Shown piece by piece: positions 11,801-20,297 of a stretch of 46,213 bases of DNA. The stretch's first letter is position 1, and each line of letters starts with the position of its first letter. Source of the DNA: a virus. The stretch covers positions 1-46,213 of the IMG/VR virus record IMGVR_UViG_3300027128_000003; one strand, given 5' to 3'. Position numbers and translations under genes: made by a program. The notes under the pieces are model-generated. The model was not told the DNA's origin, made no database searches, and saw only the letters and a list, made by a program, of their open reading frames with translations.

Positions 11801-13819
11801 ACCCTGTATGGCAGGTCAAATAATGTAACCATAAGAGATACCGTTTTTTATAAATACTCTGGAAATGCATTTGCCTTTAATAATATAGCTGATAATTTTA
11901 ATATTAATGATAATATAATATTGCGATCAGGAAAAAATGGCATTAAATTGCAAAACGCTACATTGGGAGGAACATGCAATTTAACCAATAATATTTCATT
12001 AGGAAATACTGAAAGGGGAACCTATATAGAAAATGTTGATGGGAATATAGAAGGATCTGCTAACTGGTATAACACACAGGGCGGATTATACTTAGCTAAA
12101 CCCACAACGGGTGAAAATAAAGACATGTCTGATGAAGACATCGAAATAACAGAAGAAGCAACAACTAATTTAGTATCTTTTGATACTCCTCTGAGTGAAC
12201 AATATCCTGATGAAACAAGTACTTTTCCTTTCACAAAACGCCTGATATGGCCCGGTAATTCAAAATATATTTTCCTCGATGATTTCACTATAGAAGCATT
12301 CTTAAAATTTAGTGTAAATAATACCAATGCATTTAATTTGATGGGGAATTATTCCGAAGCTGAATTGGGTGCTATTATTTTATCGTATCAATCAAATACA
12401 CAGACATTTAGATTAAAAACATATGAAACAACCTTTACAACAAGAGCATCAGCTACTTTACCATATTTGCCGATAAATACTTGGCATCATATTGCAATAT
12501 GCCGAAAAGATGATTCTATATCGGTATATCTTAATGGATCTAGAATAATGCTATATAATTCTTCTTTCGAATATAAAGCGACTGATGGGGGTATTGCTTT
12601 GGGGTGGGATACTGATCTTACTAATAAAGGTGTATATGGATTCCGCATATTAAATAGAGCAGAATATGACTCCGTAGATACAATTACAGTTCCGTCAACT
12701 CCATTTGTTTTTGACAACGAGACATTATTATTATATAAAAGAACGGTAAAAACCGGCGTTACTAAAATTAATAATATTTTGAATAATATTAATGGCGTAG
12801 GTGGTATGTTTATTGACAATAATTCCCCTAGCTTAAAAAATACAACAATATCTAATATAAGTTGTACAAAAAATACAGGTTATGGAATATCAATTGATGG
12901 TTCTAATGTAGATTACAGAGAAGCTAATTCATTAACAGCAATAGATATTTTAACAAGAGATAATAATACTATTGGATTAAATCTGAATAATATGACAGGA
13001 GTATTAACTGGTGTATTAGCAATTGACAATTCAACAACTAATATACAGCTGAAGTTGGGTGATGGAATAACTAAGGTAAAATCTGTTACTGGTTTGGTTG
13101 CTTCGAATATTCCTAATATGATTATATATTCTTCGAAAAGCTTCAGGCCAGTTATATTTGATGATATCTATTTGAATAAGAATACTACAATGACATCAGC
13201 TTATAGTGCCGTGCCGTTGCATATTAGAGAAACAGATTTCTTGAATTTCCATTTTGATAATTCAACTCTTGCTGCTGTTAGTACAGGATTTGCAGTGACA
13301 TTAAGTGGTACAGTATTAGGTACTTATCAATTCTCAAATACAGTTACCACAGATGCTGGGGTCCAGAATCTCTCTTGCTTACCTCCTGATAATATTAAGT
13401 CCGGTGGGATCATATTCATGAATAAAAATAAAAATAAAGGTAGTCATGAATCATTCTATAGAAAAGGAAAGAGAGCAACAGATACATCAGTAATAGCAGG
13501 TAATATAGCAGAAAAAATTACACCTAGCTCATTAACAGATAGATTCAAATCTGGTAGCAAATTCGTAGCAGTAAGTTCAAATGACGCTGTAAAAATAAGA
13601 ATGAAAGTTACAACAACAGTAAATGGAGACGCCCGTTTAATGTTGAAGAAAAATAGTTCACTTGGATTTGATGATGATGTATTACTATATCCAATATCTA
13701 ACTCATCAACATTCACTACTACTTCGCCCTCTGCATCAGGAGTTGGTATAATGGAATTCTTTGTTGATTGTACCGGTACAACTGGATCAGTCATCATTGA
13801 CGATTGGAAAGCAAAATAA
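5828..13819 (+). CDS. Giant multi-LamG tail adhesin with G8-like beta-helix
   Basis: 2663 aa, the largest gene here. Eight LamG-like modules can be read, each opening with a DFTIExW-type strand, then WxHxAVxR, LYxNG and a closing GYxxxxRxxxxALYxxxF. They start near residues 199, 403, 602, 863, 1092, 1318, 1563 and 2151. Between the seventh and eighth, residues ~1738-2085 resemble a G8/parallel beta-helix unit as in TMEM2/PKHD1-type proteins: GGALDIRG, then W(L)SGDSLIF near 1864, then CDTEFEHLGR. A second beta-helix covers ~2305-2520. The C-terminus ends with MEFFVDCTGTTGSVIIDDW, a pattern I associate with other phage beta-helix proteins. No TAAATA box precedes the start, which overlaps the upstream gene, so co-transcription is likely. 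Function as a long adhesin or depolymerase-like fibre is inferred; no catalytic residues were identified. Confidence 0.8.
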   Translation: MSTLFTITSGNLTDSIFARTISDADTTSVSAVMGIGTTPVDITTFLSDGSSIWGVSFNVKSRSSNPTGLFSCKLFDSFNEEMGSLLVPISNFPAGDGSNNIDSIISQSWQTLKFDDPIPTSGSYYIRLSASTDGELYFYGLPQLDETIVDFASNSDITPTGNVSQGSFNPFNTKAWSVFLNNGAHIFCATNASVNLFTTNFTIDFWCYLSEQRENRLASFDKLNIDVSPTNTLLVSGVDTSLPVQQNTWTHIAVTRTSNILNGYVNGTKSADIAIANNLNFGQANLFIGRDRTAATTYMHGHIYNFRVVLNQALYSANFSKPTSATSKLDNGGATPSTPPADGNVKFLILDGKNYLNGVNETQLVNGDLTVAKPVSPYNTYYAVGETDWGKLQIGTPLPNPGTGDFTIETWFLPTYGGAYICDFRSTTPQNAPVIYLNLPEGGKLKLWINGDDVIDGGIPPLNVWHHVAVVRTSGVFRMYLNGNMVGGTHTNNTLTFNEVAGTQHIGGSYINSWRGKNQYRNFRVTYSAVYTANFTPPPLYELLPSIANTQLLLHFNNKNAQIVEESQNLRLSIFGTPYIDSTGLFFDGNKSQIRSTFNWNESEFTIQFDVKLHSDVFNKLNANLIDKRGGALEECFLIRYEGSGARGPLGINLWWSTNGTTWDITRLNILPKASISGGGGTHSPWINIAVVYKGGVLNCYINGTLSQTQNVGPLLMDLNKRLALGGSPATNDADVSDENFKGWMKNIYIVEKALYTSDFTPTPLNYYFKNAVFAIKGTTKIPSQDNNFSHSGFIDSSPSNRTINAIDDTGSAVRPWSAFQHLMSLGVYKSLAVGPNNGNYPNVTLDYIDKPYSSSYYIDNSSDFTVESWVKSNTATNQGILNIFDGGLSFGLSAGKPFIGKTNGPVLLSSISAVNQNDNLWHHLAVSRSSGNLSLFVDGRLSASTTDTTEFSAGKLRLFGDFGDPVNIFDGYLADIRLTNGQALYTSTFTPPTATITNTSNGGASPSVTPIAPNVVLLYADNPSVNPTSVITYPTLGGNAVLTQAPSAEFSPFMPEETYNPVTHGGSIYFDGTNDLVSVSERTTEFTFGTGDFNVEFWFYPTNVAANHAPLLTWQDSSDLADGIMIKFATSTKLQVLLGNDNTESVTLESEGTYLNQWSHIAVSRKNNVYRLFVNGNLRRSAFFAGLNLSNDNDKLKIGEACKGYIADVRVVKGQALYVEDFTPSNTSLTLTNKGATGPGAVELTTTPNLLIKGIKSGVYDGSANNNILQEGSIFTVSLADTINADANYTDNALKFNGVFSNNYLVLPASPALDLAGDFWIDFWMNTTKWKRDTISRRILTLGSVSSVSAFHVCLNATGTDKKLQIFSNTNILSSNLEYADGHWHHVGIGRSGSTLSLYRDGVLDTSATNTVNYNSGVANSSYIGIYGDATPNKGRYDGKLVGLRIINGECVHTSNYSIPTEPATLTSDGGTGINNLGNVSLFMKLNNIVSPVNNHVITSEVQSLTGAISNPKTGNLTFTNIVTSSRALPARSRPGTTAAFINVLSGSAIDFSTLPSMQLGGDWTIEGWFYPLTGTSDNGDRSMISFYYKPAVNREVVRSYLAFSNNAYFAVGPWGTLSAAGNLNAYSHVALCKRSNDVSLYVAGTRTATSTAQYDSNFNIISVGDYIRFGGGIYNFDADRFYQRYHGDIYNVRIIDGRAIYNGNFTVPAPSSISATADTCVLFNDAKQDIYYRPGHLEKVVIGGSISNENVIDPITITTSLSYWALNNVSIQNYGTFTSPTTSNNTFNITNNGLKIGSGGTFILSSAPGYRKVLNMDESRIHVLAGGALDIRGQQKTIKATLTGDHTATRSVFTLNETPTNWLSGDSLIFLPPSANNTQFEELSTKSVLTNRLSTTTNSLYAHQYLAGIPSIANATRNFAIKGLSTNRRGWLQFDKTSNTYICDTEFEHLGRSTSKKVGSIVLNVKPGGSFLLSGCYLDGSTSTGVDATTLYGRSNNVTIRDTVFYKYSGNAFAFNNIADNFNINDNIILRSGKNGIKLQNATLGGTCNLTNNISLGNTERGTYIENVDGNIEGSANWYNTQGGLYLAKPTTGENKDMSDEDIEITEEATTNLVSFDTPLSEQYPDETSTFPFTKRLIWPGNSKYIFLDDFTIEAFLKFSVNNTNAFNLMGNYSEAELGAIILSYQSNTQTFRLKTYETTFTTRASATLPYLPINTWHHIAICRKDDSISVYLNGSRIMLYNSSFEYKATDGGIALGWDTDLTNKGVYGFRILNRAEYDSVDTITVPSTPFVFDNETLLLYKRTVKTGVTKINNILNNINGVGGMFIDNNSPSLKNTTISNISCTKNTGYGISIDGSNVDYREANSLTAIDILTRDNNTIGLNLNNMTGVLTGVLAIDNSTTNIQLKLGDGITKVKSVTGLVASNIPNMIIYSSKSFRPVIFDDIYLNKNTTMTSAYSAVPLHIRETDFLNFHFDNSTLAAVSTGFAVTLSGTVLGTYQFSNTVTTDAGVQNLSCLPPDNIKSGGIIFMNKNKNKGSHESFYRKGKRATDTSVIAGNIAEKITPSSLTDRFKSGSKFVAVSSNDAVKIRMKVTTTVNGDARLMLKKNSSLGFDDDVLLYPISNSSTFTTTSPSASGVGIMEFFVDCTGTTGSVIIDDWKAK

Positions 13820-13836
13820 CAATATAATAAAAATAT

Positions 13837-14028
13837 ATGGCTAACATTGATATAAATGGAAATTTAGACTACTGGTATGAAGGAGAAGGTTCTACCAGTA
13901 TTGGGCAAACAAGTGAAGATATTGGTATTCAAGAATATTGGTTTATGGGTGCTCCTACGGGGTACCTCATAGATTCTGAATTGATTGAAAATCAACCTTT
14001 TGCGTTTGCTGTGATGATTGGGTTTTAA
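13837..14028 (+). CDS. Small tail-associated protein
   Basis: 63 aa, 17 nt after the giant adhesin. It contains two related aromatic-glycine segments, LDYWYEGEGS and EYWFMGAPTGYL. I associate such short DYW/EYW-G segments with small tail proteins. It runs into the convergent minus-strand fibre gene with a 4-nt overlap. The hairpin at 14044-14088 lies just downstream and probably ends its transcript. Exact role unknown. Confidence 0.65.
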   Translation: MANIDINGNLDYWYEGEGSTSIGQTSEDIGIQEYWFMGAPTGYLIDSELIENQPFAFAVMIGF

Positions 14029-14552
14029 ACCCTCTCACATTTTAAAAGCACTGTCACGCGGTCAATATTTTCCGCTGACAGTGCTTTTATTATTAATATA
14101 TTGTCTATCTGAAGATACTCTTCCCAATCAAGAACATCTAAGTCTCGGTTCTTAATATCATTGGTTATAAATGGTTTATTGCCATTACAGATAGAAACCA
14201 TATTAGGATAATTGTCGTAATCACAAGTTTGAATATCTAATAAAACAGATCCAGTAACAGTTGCTAAAAGAGTCCAGGCAACAACATTAAGATTGAATGG
14301 AACAGTAAAATAATTGACATCTTCACCCCCTACTAGGGATTCGGGGGTATTTATGTCATAAGAAATAGTGTAATACTCTCTTCCCCCAATCGGAATAATA
14401 TTAGTAGCATCGCCATTACCATCTTCACCACCACCATAATATAGAACATCGTTTATTTCATTGAAGGCTAGTTCGCCATTTTTTAAACTAGAAGGGGCCC
14501 CCGCAGATCCTACCCTTCTTCGTTTTATCTTTATCGTACTATACTCCGGCAT
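14025..14552 (-). CDS. Tail fibre with Mtd-like N-terminus and shared C-terminal domain
   Basis: 175 aa from ATG at 14552. A GTG four codons further upstream is possible, but MPEYSTIKIKRRR is the natural start. Residues 1-45 (IKIKRRR...GAPSSLKNGELAFNE...LYYGGG) match the short N-terminal fold seen on many phage tail proteins, including the major tropism determinant, and recur in the protein at 22740-22922. The last ~110 residues share the C-terminal domain of the fibres at 1265 and 27975 (FTVPFNLNVVAWTLLATV, DNYPNMV). It is a single-gene unit opposite to its neighbours. A TAAATA box is present on its strand at 14565-14570, but 12 nt rather than 5 nt before ATG. Confidence 0.8.
   Translation of the reverse strand: MPEYSTIKIKRRRVGSAGAPSSLKNGELAFNEINDVLYYGGGEDGNGDATNIIPIGGREYYTISYDINTPESLVGGEDVNYFTVPFNLNVVAWTLLATVTGSVLLDIQTCDYDNYPNMVSICNGNKPFITNDIKNRDLDVLDWEEYLQIDNILIIKALSAENIDRVTVLLKCERV
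14044..14088. terminator. Strong bidirectional terminator hairpin inside a coding end
   Basis: AAAAGCACTGTCA (14044-14056) pairs with TGACAGTGCTTTT (14076-14088), with an inner GCGG/CCGC extension. T-runs occur on both strands. It lies within the last codons of the minus-strand fibre gene and just past the end of the plus-strand 63-aa gene, so it can stop both converging transcripts. Confidence 0.8.
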
Positions 14553-14564
14553 GGTCAGTATCAC

Positions 14565-14570
14565 TATTTA
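14565..14570 (-). promoter_or_regulatory. TAAATA element, longer leader than usual
   Basis: TAAATA lies 12 nt before the ATG at 14552. By the spacing used elsewhere, the transcript would have a 7-nt leader. Confidence 0.45.
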
Positions 14571-14613
14571 TGCAACTATTAAAAAAATAAAAGCATATGA
14601 TGAGCAATGTAAA

Positions 14614-14619
14614 TAAATA
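14614..14619 (+). promoter_or_regulatory. TAAATA late-promoter-like element
   Basis: AATAAATA, then AAAAT, then ATG at 14625. It lies in the gap downstream of a divergent minus-strand gene, so no read-through from a plus-strand neighbour is expected. Confidence 0.65.
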
Positions 14620-14624
14620 AAAAT

Positions 14625-17600
14625 ATGGGAATTGAAAAAGTAACGCAACAGCAAAGATTCACAAACACTGATGTCATAATTGGCGCAGATAGTGATAAGT
14701 TAGATAGCGGGCTTTCAGTTTATGGTAAAATCACTACTACAGATAGAATAAGTTCACGTGATGATATATATACAGATAAAAATTTAATTGCAACCGGGGA
14801 TGTATCTGTCACGGGAGTCTTATATGTTACTGGTGGTATAGTAGCACCTGGGTTAACTACAGAAGTATCCCCAGATAAAATCAAAACAACCAATGCAAAC
14901 CTAGGAGATGTTTTAAAAGTAACTGATACTGCGGGTGTGATTGCCTTTACACCGTCTAGAGTAAAAGTAGAAGAATTATCTGCTGATGCACCATTGATTT
15001 TAGATGGTGCTACTATTAGTTACGATGGTGATAAAAAAGCATTTACTGCAAAAAATCCCGAGGAAGCCGTTGTATATGAATCGAGCTATATTAAACAATT
15101 AGCCAAATCAACCTGTGTTTCTAGTAACCTTGTCACTACAGCAGCCTATAGAGAAAATATAGGATTTGCATCTACTACAAATGATGGCCGCGTAATTGCT
15201 TGGGGGTATATACCCGAGAATATTTTTTCACGCTCAACTACAGTTACACCTTATGAAAATATTAGGGTGCCATTTTGGGCATCGTATGATGGATACTTAA
15301 GTTCAGGAGAATATAGACCATATGGCGGAGATTTATTAGACTCATTAACTGGTACTAGTATAGTTGATGTTTATTGGAGTAGCAATTGTGCCATGGCACT
15401 TTTAACCAGCACGAATCCCGATTATAATGGTAGTGTATGGACAGCAGGTAAAAACTTAACGGGTACCGGTATAGCAGCCAATTTAAATCCACTTTCATTA
15501 GTGAAAAATAAGTACGATAATCTATTTATTTTAAATAATACCGCCGGAACCCCTCGTGAAAAATTAATTTTATTGAATGCAGAAAAGGATGTCACGGGGA
15601 TATTACAATATACACCACGCAATACAACAGACATTATTTTAGACAAAACAAATAACGATATTCTGTCAACAGAGTCATATTATTATATTGCAAATGCGGC
15701 AAATCATCCTTCCGGTAATGGATCAGTAGATAGAATAAATCATTTCGGTGAATTTATATCCAGCCATTATTCGGCTGTTACATCATCGAGATTATGTATA
15801 ATTAGCGGTATAGCAATGTCATATAATGACAAAGACGGTAAAAATTTATTGTATGTATGTGATACGTCTGCGACCCAAAGCAAAATAAAAGTTTTTGATA
15901 TTACCAACCAATTGTCAGCAATGCCGCTAATATCGGCCATAGGTACAGGATCAATTAGTGCGCATCTTGATGCAGACACAGAAATTGAACAACCCAAATT
16001 CAAAAATTTAAAAAAAATTGCGATTGATCCATCTAACCAAAATATTTTATATGTAATCGATGAATTTCGAATTAAGAGAGTTTTTAGAAAATCTAATGGA
16101 TATTACAAAGTCAATACTATTTCAGATATAACTGCTGGAAATCAGACAGGCATTTTTAGTCTAGCCACCGGAATTGCAACTGCTAGATTCACAAACCCAC
16201 AAGCTATAGCGGTATCTAATGACGGCAAAAGTTTATTCATAGCAGATATAACAAATAAATGTATCCAAAAAGTCACCATATCCGAAAATGATGAATCTAA
16301 CTTTAATGGTGTTTCTGAATATTATGTCGATACACAAATAGAAAATCCTGCTTATTTTTCCGAATTTTATGGAATGACAAAAGACGGTTCAGGAAATTTA
16401 TATATAGCTGATTCAGGCAATAATGTTATTAGAAAAATTGAATATAATAATACAAATAAAACCTACGGTATAGTAACTACATATGCTGGTCCTAGCGCTA
16501 CTAGTAATTTTGCATCTGCTACCGCGGCCGCAAAATTATCTGCTACTATAGGAGTATCATTATCAGCAGTTAAATTTAATAACCCACGAGGTATTGCATT
16601 TTCTCCCGAAGAAAATGCTCTATATATAACTAATGGACCATTGCATTGCATAAGTAGAATAGACATGGCTTTGTCATCTGTCAGTGCTATAGGAAGTACA
16701 TCCGGTTATCTATCTGGTACAGGCTTAAGTGGTGGTGGAGCACAATTTTTTAATCCATACAATTTATGTTATGGAGTTAGTGGTGGCACAGATAAGTATG
16801 TGTGGACTATAAATTTGGGTAGCAATAACCGTCATTATATAAAACAAATAAAAATATTAGGTGGTCATAATTACGAAATAACAAATCTCACCAATACTGG
16901 TACCAATCCACCAACAACACCTGCTTTAACTAATGCAGCCAATGCGTCTGGCGTTTACTTAAATAATCCCTATGCCATAATATATGATAATATTAGCAAT
17001 TCTTTGTATTTTTCAAATTTGCAATATGCAGTACAAAAATTAAATTTAAATGATAAAAAAATTTATAATGTAGTCGGGAGTAAAACTCCGGGAAATTTGG
17101 CAGGTGCCGCAGGCAATGCACAATTGGGTAGTATTTACAGTTTAGCTATTAGCGGTGATTATCTTTATATAAATGATAGTACAAACAAAAAGATATGGAA
17201 ATTAGAAAACTTCAGAAGTGATTTATCTGCCACTCGAATATTATCTGAATTTATTGGTGGTCCTGGTTCTAGTACGAGATTTTCAAGATTTCCTACAGGT
17301 TTAATATTAGGAAATGATAATGATTTTCTTTTGCAAGATAGTTATCAGATAAAACAGGTTTATTCTCTTAGTGGAAGATATTTACCTAAAGTAATCAATG
17401 GCGTCGCGACGCTTGCCAAGTATAAGAATACAACTTATTCCACATTGGATTGGTTGCCTTCAGCATTATTCATGGATGAGACTAATAAATTGTATTTCAC
17501 TGAACAAAAAAATGATCAGGCTGGGTATATTATAGACAAAAAACTTTATCCGTATAAAAATATGCCTGCGGGAAATTTGGGTATTGGCGCCGGATACAAT

Positions 17601-18673
17601 AAGACAACATGCGGATTTATAAAAGTAAATGCTGAAGATGCTGAAGGCGTACCTAAATTTAAGAGAATACAAATGGTAACAGATAAAGAACCAATCCCCG
17701 GCAATAATAAATTCAATTGTTTATTTGCGGCTTTGGATACAGAAGATTCACTTTGGATTTGGGGTTACAGCCCAGATGGTGCTTTTGGAAATGGGTTTAT
17801 ATATGAAATGGGCCCTACAAAAATATACCAATTTGATAAAAATGTAAAAGATTTTCAAATAAATTGTGCAACAAGTGCGGGGAGTAATCGTACTCTCATT
17901 TCTATTATTACAAAAGATAATAAATTGTATACGGCCGGCGACAATGGCGCAGGTCAATTGGGTCGTAATGATAGTAGAATTTATGATGCCAGTCATCGTA
18001 TATTTAGACAATGCAAAAAAGAAGTTGGTGGTAATGTATATCTAGTAGACGATGCTGAAAAATTAATGGAATCATCAACAGTAGGATATAAAAATAATTA
18101 TTATATTAGTACATTATCTACCGTATGGGCATGTGGTGCAGCATTAAGTGGGGAATTAGGCAGAGGTCCATTATCTATAAGCAAAGATCCCGTTTTTAAA
18201 GAAGTAGATAATTTAACTAATATAAAACAAATAATAGGAAATCTTGGCACTAATGCACCCTCAAATGCTCTTACAATTTTTGCATTAAAAGATGACGGAA
18301 CCTTATATTCATGGGGCTGGAAGGTTCAACCTTAAGTAACAATATGCTAGATGCAGTAATATATACTCCTACAAATTGCTATAATTTCGAAACAAAAGAT
18401 ATTGTGATTGATGCTAAGTATATTATTACAAATAATGATTTCAAACAATTTTCAAGTGCTGGATATATTGATAAACAAAATAATCTCTATGTAGGTGGGC
18501 ATTTAGCAAATGTTGAATTGCCGGATCTGCCTACATATACGCCATATTTTAGAAAATTCAATATGAAGAACATTATGACCGATGTGTGTATGATTAATAC
18601 AACAAATATTGTTAGAAAGTCTAACGGTACTGTTTATACTATCAATTCTTTCGGAGCTAAGAAAGTATTCTAA
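14625..18673 (+). pseudogene. NHL/RCC1 beta-propeller tail protein, frameshifted near 18315
   Basis: The reading frame from 14625 stops at 18335 after 1236 aa. The natural continuation is the overlapping frame ending at 18673. Residues 1-120 look like a fibre attachment or stalk (GDVSVTGVLYVTGGIV). Residues ~180-200 and ~1040-1230 contain RCC1-type repeats (WGYSPDGAFGNG, LYTAGDNGAGQLGRN, WACGAALSGELGRG). Residues ~500-900 contain NHL-type repeats (FTNPQAIAVSNDGKSLFIAD, LYIADSGNNVIRKI, FNNPRGIAF), so one or more beta-propellers are expected. The final RCC1 unit reads LYSWG and then breaks: with one extra base in the G4 run at 18313-18316 it continues as GLEGSTLSNN. It has its own TAAATA box. 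This is either a real mutation, an assembly error or unusual -1 recoding. A display or adhesion role is inferred. Confidence 0.75.
18311..18673 (+). CDS. C-terminal RCC1 fragment in the shifted frame
   Basis: 120 codons in the -1 frame relative to the main propeller gene, overlapping its end by 25 nt. It lacks its own TAAATA or CGAAACC element, and its first residues (GLEGSTLSNN) complete the RCC1 repeat left open upstream. Later segments (DKQNNLYVGGHL, KSNGTVYTINSFG) keep the RCC1 rhythm. It is best read as the lost C-terminus of the upstream protein and not as a separate gene. It ends with a 4-nt overlap against the convergent minus-strand gene. Confidence 0.7.
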   Translation: MGLEGSTLSNNMLDAVIYTPTNCYNFETKDIVIDAKYIITNNDFKQFSSAGYIDKQNNLYVGGHLANVELPDLPTYTPYFRKFNMKNIMTDVCMINTTNIVRKSNGTVYTINSFGAKKVF

Positions 18674-19137
18674 TCTTGCTTGTCAGATGGTAATTCAATG
18701 TCACGCTCTTTAGCTACAGACTTCATTTTTGAAAGGTAAGAGATCATAGTTTCTGGTCTCTTTCCACCATGCTGAAAATCATTTCTTCTATTGATTAGGT
18801 CCTTGTAGATTTTTTTGAATCTTTCTTCTGAAATGTCATAAAGATCTACATCTTTGTCTTCTCCAGAATATTTTTCTTCATTCCTTTCTAGATAATCAAT
18901 AAAATCATCAAATTTGGACTGCTTTTCGGGTGAAGTTGAATATCCTAATTTGGTCATTCTAGCCCAGTTTAGGACTCTACCTAAATTGGCTTTTGTTGGA
19001 GTATCATTAATGAATTTTTTAACAAAAGCAATTTTTTCATCAACATCTTTAATTTTCTTAGCATCTGTTCTTGCATCTTGCCATTCAGTATTAAATTTGT
19101 TAACAGTCTCTGTATAGAATTGTTTAAAAGAACTCAT
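18670..19137 (-). CDS. Unknown charged phage protein
   Basis: 155 aa, not recognised. The N-terminus MSSFKQFYTET is of the FKxFxTE type seen at the start of many small T4-like phage proteins. The rest is Lys/Asp/Glu-rich and predicted helical (KKIKDVDEKIAFVKKF, FIDYLERNEEKY). It has the TAAATA-N5-ATG arrangement, with the TAA being the stop codon of the DNA glycosylase gene just upstream on the same strand. No transmembrane or catalytic motif is visible. Confidence 0.7.
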   Translation of the reverse strand: MSSFKQFYTETVNKFNTEWQDARTDAKKIKDVDEKIAFVKKFINDTPTKANLGRVLNWARMTKLGYSTSPEKQSKFDDFIDYLERNEEKYSGEDKDVDLYDISEERFKKIYKDLINRRNDFQHGGKRPETMISYLSKMKSVAKERDIELPSDKQD

Positions 19138-19141
19138 GTTG

Positions 19142-19597
19142 TTATTTACTCCATTTTATACCATGTCTACAATCTGGCCAGATATAACCTACTTCTGGAT
19201 CAGCGTTTGGAAAGACATCTCCATAAAATACTGGATCTTTTCTTTTTAAAACACATTGATGAGTAAAATGAATTTCTTCATCTCCAAACCAAAACGGTAA
19301 TTTATTATTAGAAGAGAAGAAGTCCTTATAAAAAGCAATTTGGTCTTCTGTATTATCTTTATAACCTCTGCGCTTCCATTCCCTACAAGAAACAATTCCA
19401 TATTCTACTAATTGATTAAAGTGACCCCACCACATCCATTTGCATGGATCTCTGAAGCCTAATGTCTTGTCTTGATCTGGCTTCATTTGGAATGATCGCA
19501 AAATGCCCAAGACTTCTGCTCTTTGCTTACCCAATCTTCGGTAATCAAGAACTCTCAGAGATTTTTCATAATCTGGATACGGAAGAAATGTTTGCAT
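19142..19597 (-). CDS. Pyrimidine-dimer DNA glycosylase-like protein (MSMEG_6728 type)
   Basis: 151 aa. The start MQTFLPYPDYEKSLRVLDYR followed by RLGKQRAEVLGILR, and an inner WMWWGHFNQLVEYG, match the family annotated as MSMEG_6728/pyrimidine dimer DNA glycosylase, related in fold to T4 endonuclease V. The likely role is repair of UV-damaged phage DNA in the cytoplasm. With the UvdE-like enzyme at 26188 it gives this phage two UV-repair routes. It starts divergently from the 217-aa gene at 19639, and both share the palindrome GGTTTCGAAACC. No Shine-Dalgarno is seen. Family assignment is from memory of the motif; activity is inferred. Confidence 0.7.
   Translation of the reverse strand: MQTFLPYPDYEKSLRVLDYRRLGKQRAEVLGILRSFQMKPDQDKTLGFRDPCKWMWWGHFNQLVEYGIVSCREWKRRGYKDNTEDQIAFYKDFFSSNNKLPFWFGDEEIHFTHQCVLKRKDPVFYGDVFPNADPEVGYIWPDCRHGIKWSK
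19143..19148 (-). promoter_or_regulatory. TAAATA late-promoter-like element overlapping a stop codon
   Basis: TAAATA, then ACAAC, then ATG at 19137. The element overlaps the TAA stop of the upstream glycosylase gene. Confidence 0.6.
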
Positions 19598-19611
19598 GAT
19601 TAAAGATAGAT

Positions 19612-19623
19612 GGTTTCGAAACC
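19612..19623. promoter_or_regulatory. Shared palindromic CGAAACC element for two divergent genes
   Basis: GGTTTCGAAACC. The right half gives CGAAACC at 19617-19623, 22 nt before the ATG at 19639. The left half gives CGAAACC on the minus strand, 21 nt before the ATG at 19597. The plus side continues CCTTTAAATTAATTTT. Confidence 0.6.
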
Positions 19624-19638
19624 CTTTAAATTAATTTT

Positions 19639-20292
19639 ATGTTTAGAGTAGAAAATATTGAGAAGCTGGATCAACTTAAGAGAAAGTCAAGATATGAATC
19701 ACAATATCGCGATGAACTTAAGTTAGTTTCCTTTACCTTGAATAAAGAAATTGAAAAGGATGAAAAGCATAATTTTAATATTCTATTTGATTTTTTTAAA
19801 TCAAAGGAATGTCAATATTTTACTATCCTATCTGATGGATTTCATTGTGATAAAGAAATGATTGATTTTAGCAGTAAATTTAGAGATGAATGGTTGTTAC
19901 GGGTAGGATGGAGATCATCTCATTATACGATCTCCAAAAAAGGTACTTACTGGGATTCATCTTTATTCAGAGATAAAAGTGAATATAAAGGACTTTATGT
20001 AAAGAAAGATGATAATACTTATAAGCATTTTTCTAAACGCAAAGAAATTTTAAATTTTTATTTTTCAAATGGTATTGCTACCAATACCACCCAAATGCCT
20101 CTCCCTGCCTATGAATTTACAAGAGATACTGCTATTGATATTAAAACAATTCTTGCAATGCTTTCTCGCTTTGTAACAAAAGATATTATCGTTACAAATC
20201 TTAAACAAATTCGTCGTTATGTAAAACAGTATCATTGGCAAGGTAAAGAAGAAATCGTCGCTGCTTTAAAACAATATTCACACATCAAATAA
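19639..20292 (+). CDS. Unknown protein
   Basis: 217 aa, not recognised. It is rich in Lys and aromatic residues. The first half has a charged helical start and a segment with FTILSDGFHCDKEMIDFSSK. The C-terminal ~70 residues (FTRDTAIDIKTILAMLSRF, then LKQIRRYVKQYHWQGKEEIV) look like a small helical domain that could bind nucleic acid, but this is only a guess. It is transcribed from the CGAAACC-type element and lies just ahead of the MoxR gene, so it probably belongs to the non-structural set. Confidence 0.65.
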   Translation: MFRVENIEKLDQLKRKSRYESQYRDELKLVSFTLNKEIEKDEKHNFNILFDFFKSKECQYFTILSDGFHCDKEMIDFSSKFRDEWLLRVGWRSSHYTISKKGTYWDSSLFRDKSEYKGLYVKKDDNTYKHFSKRKEILNFYFSNGIATNTTQMPLPAYEFTRDTAIDIKTILAMLSRFVTKDIIVTNLKQIRRYVKQYHWQGKEEIVAALKQYSHIK

Positions 20293-20297
20293 GAAAA

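Noticed and set aside
14025-14552. Diversity-generating retroelement target (Mtd-like protein)
   Set aside because: Only the short N-terminal fold resembles Mtd. No reverse transcriptase or template/variable repeat pair was seen in the window.
18305-18335. Canonical programmed -1 frameshift as in tail chaperone genes
   Set aside because: The site reads TCA TGG GGC with no X XXY YYZ slippery heptamer, and the gene is a fibre, not the short G/GT pair. An indel is more likely, though recoding is not excluded.
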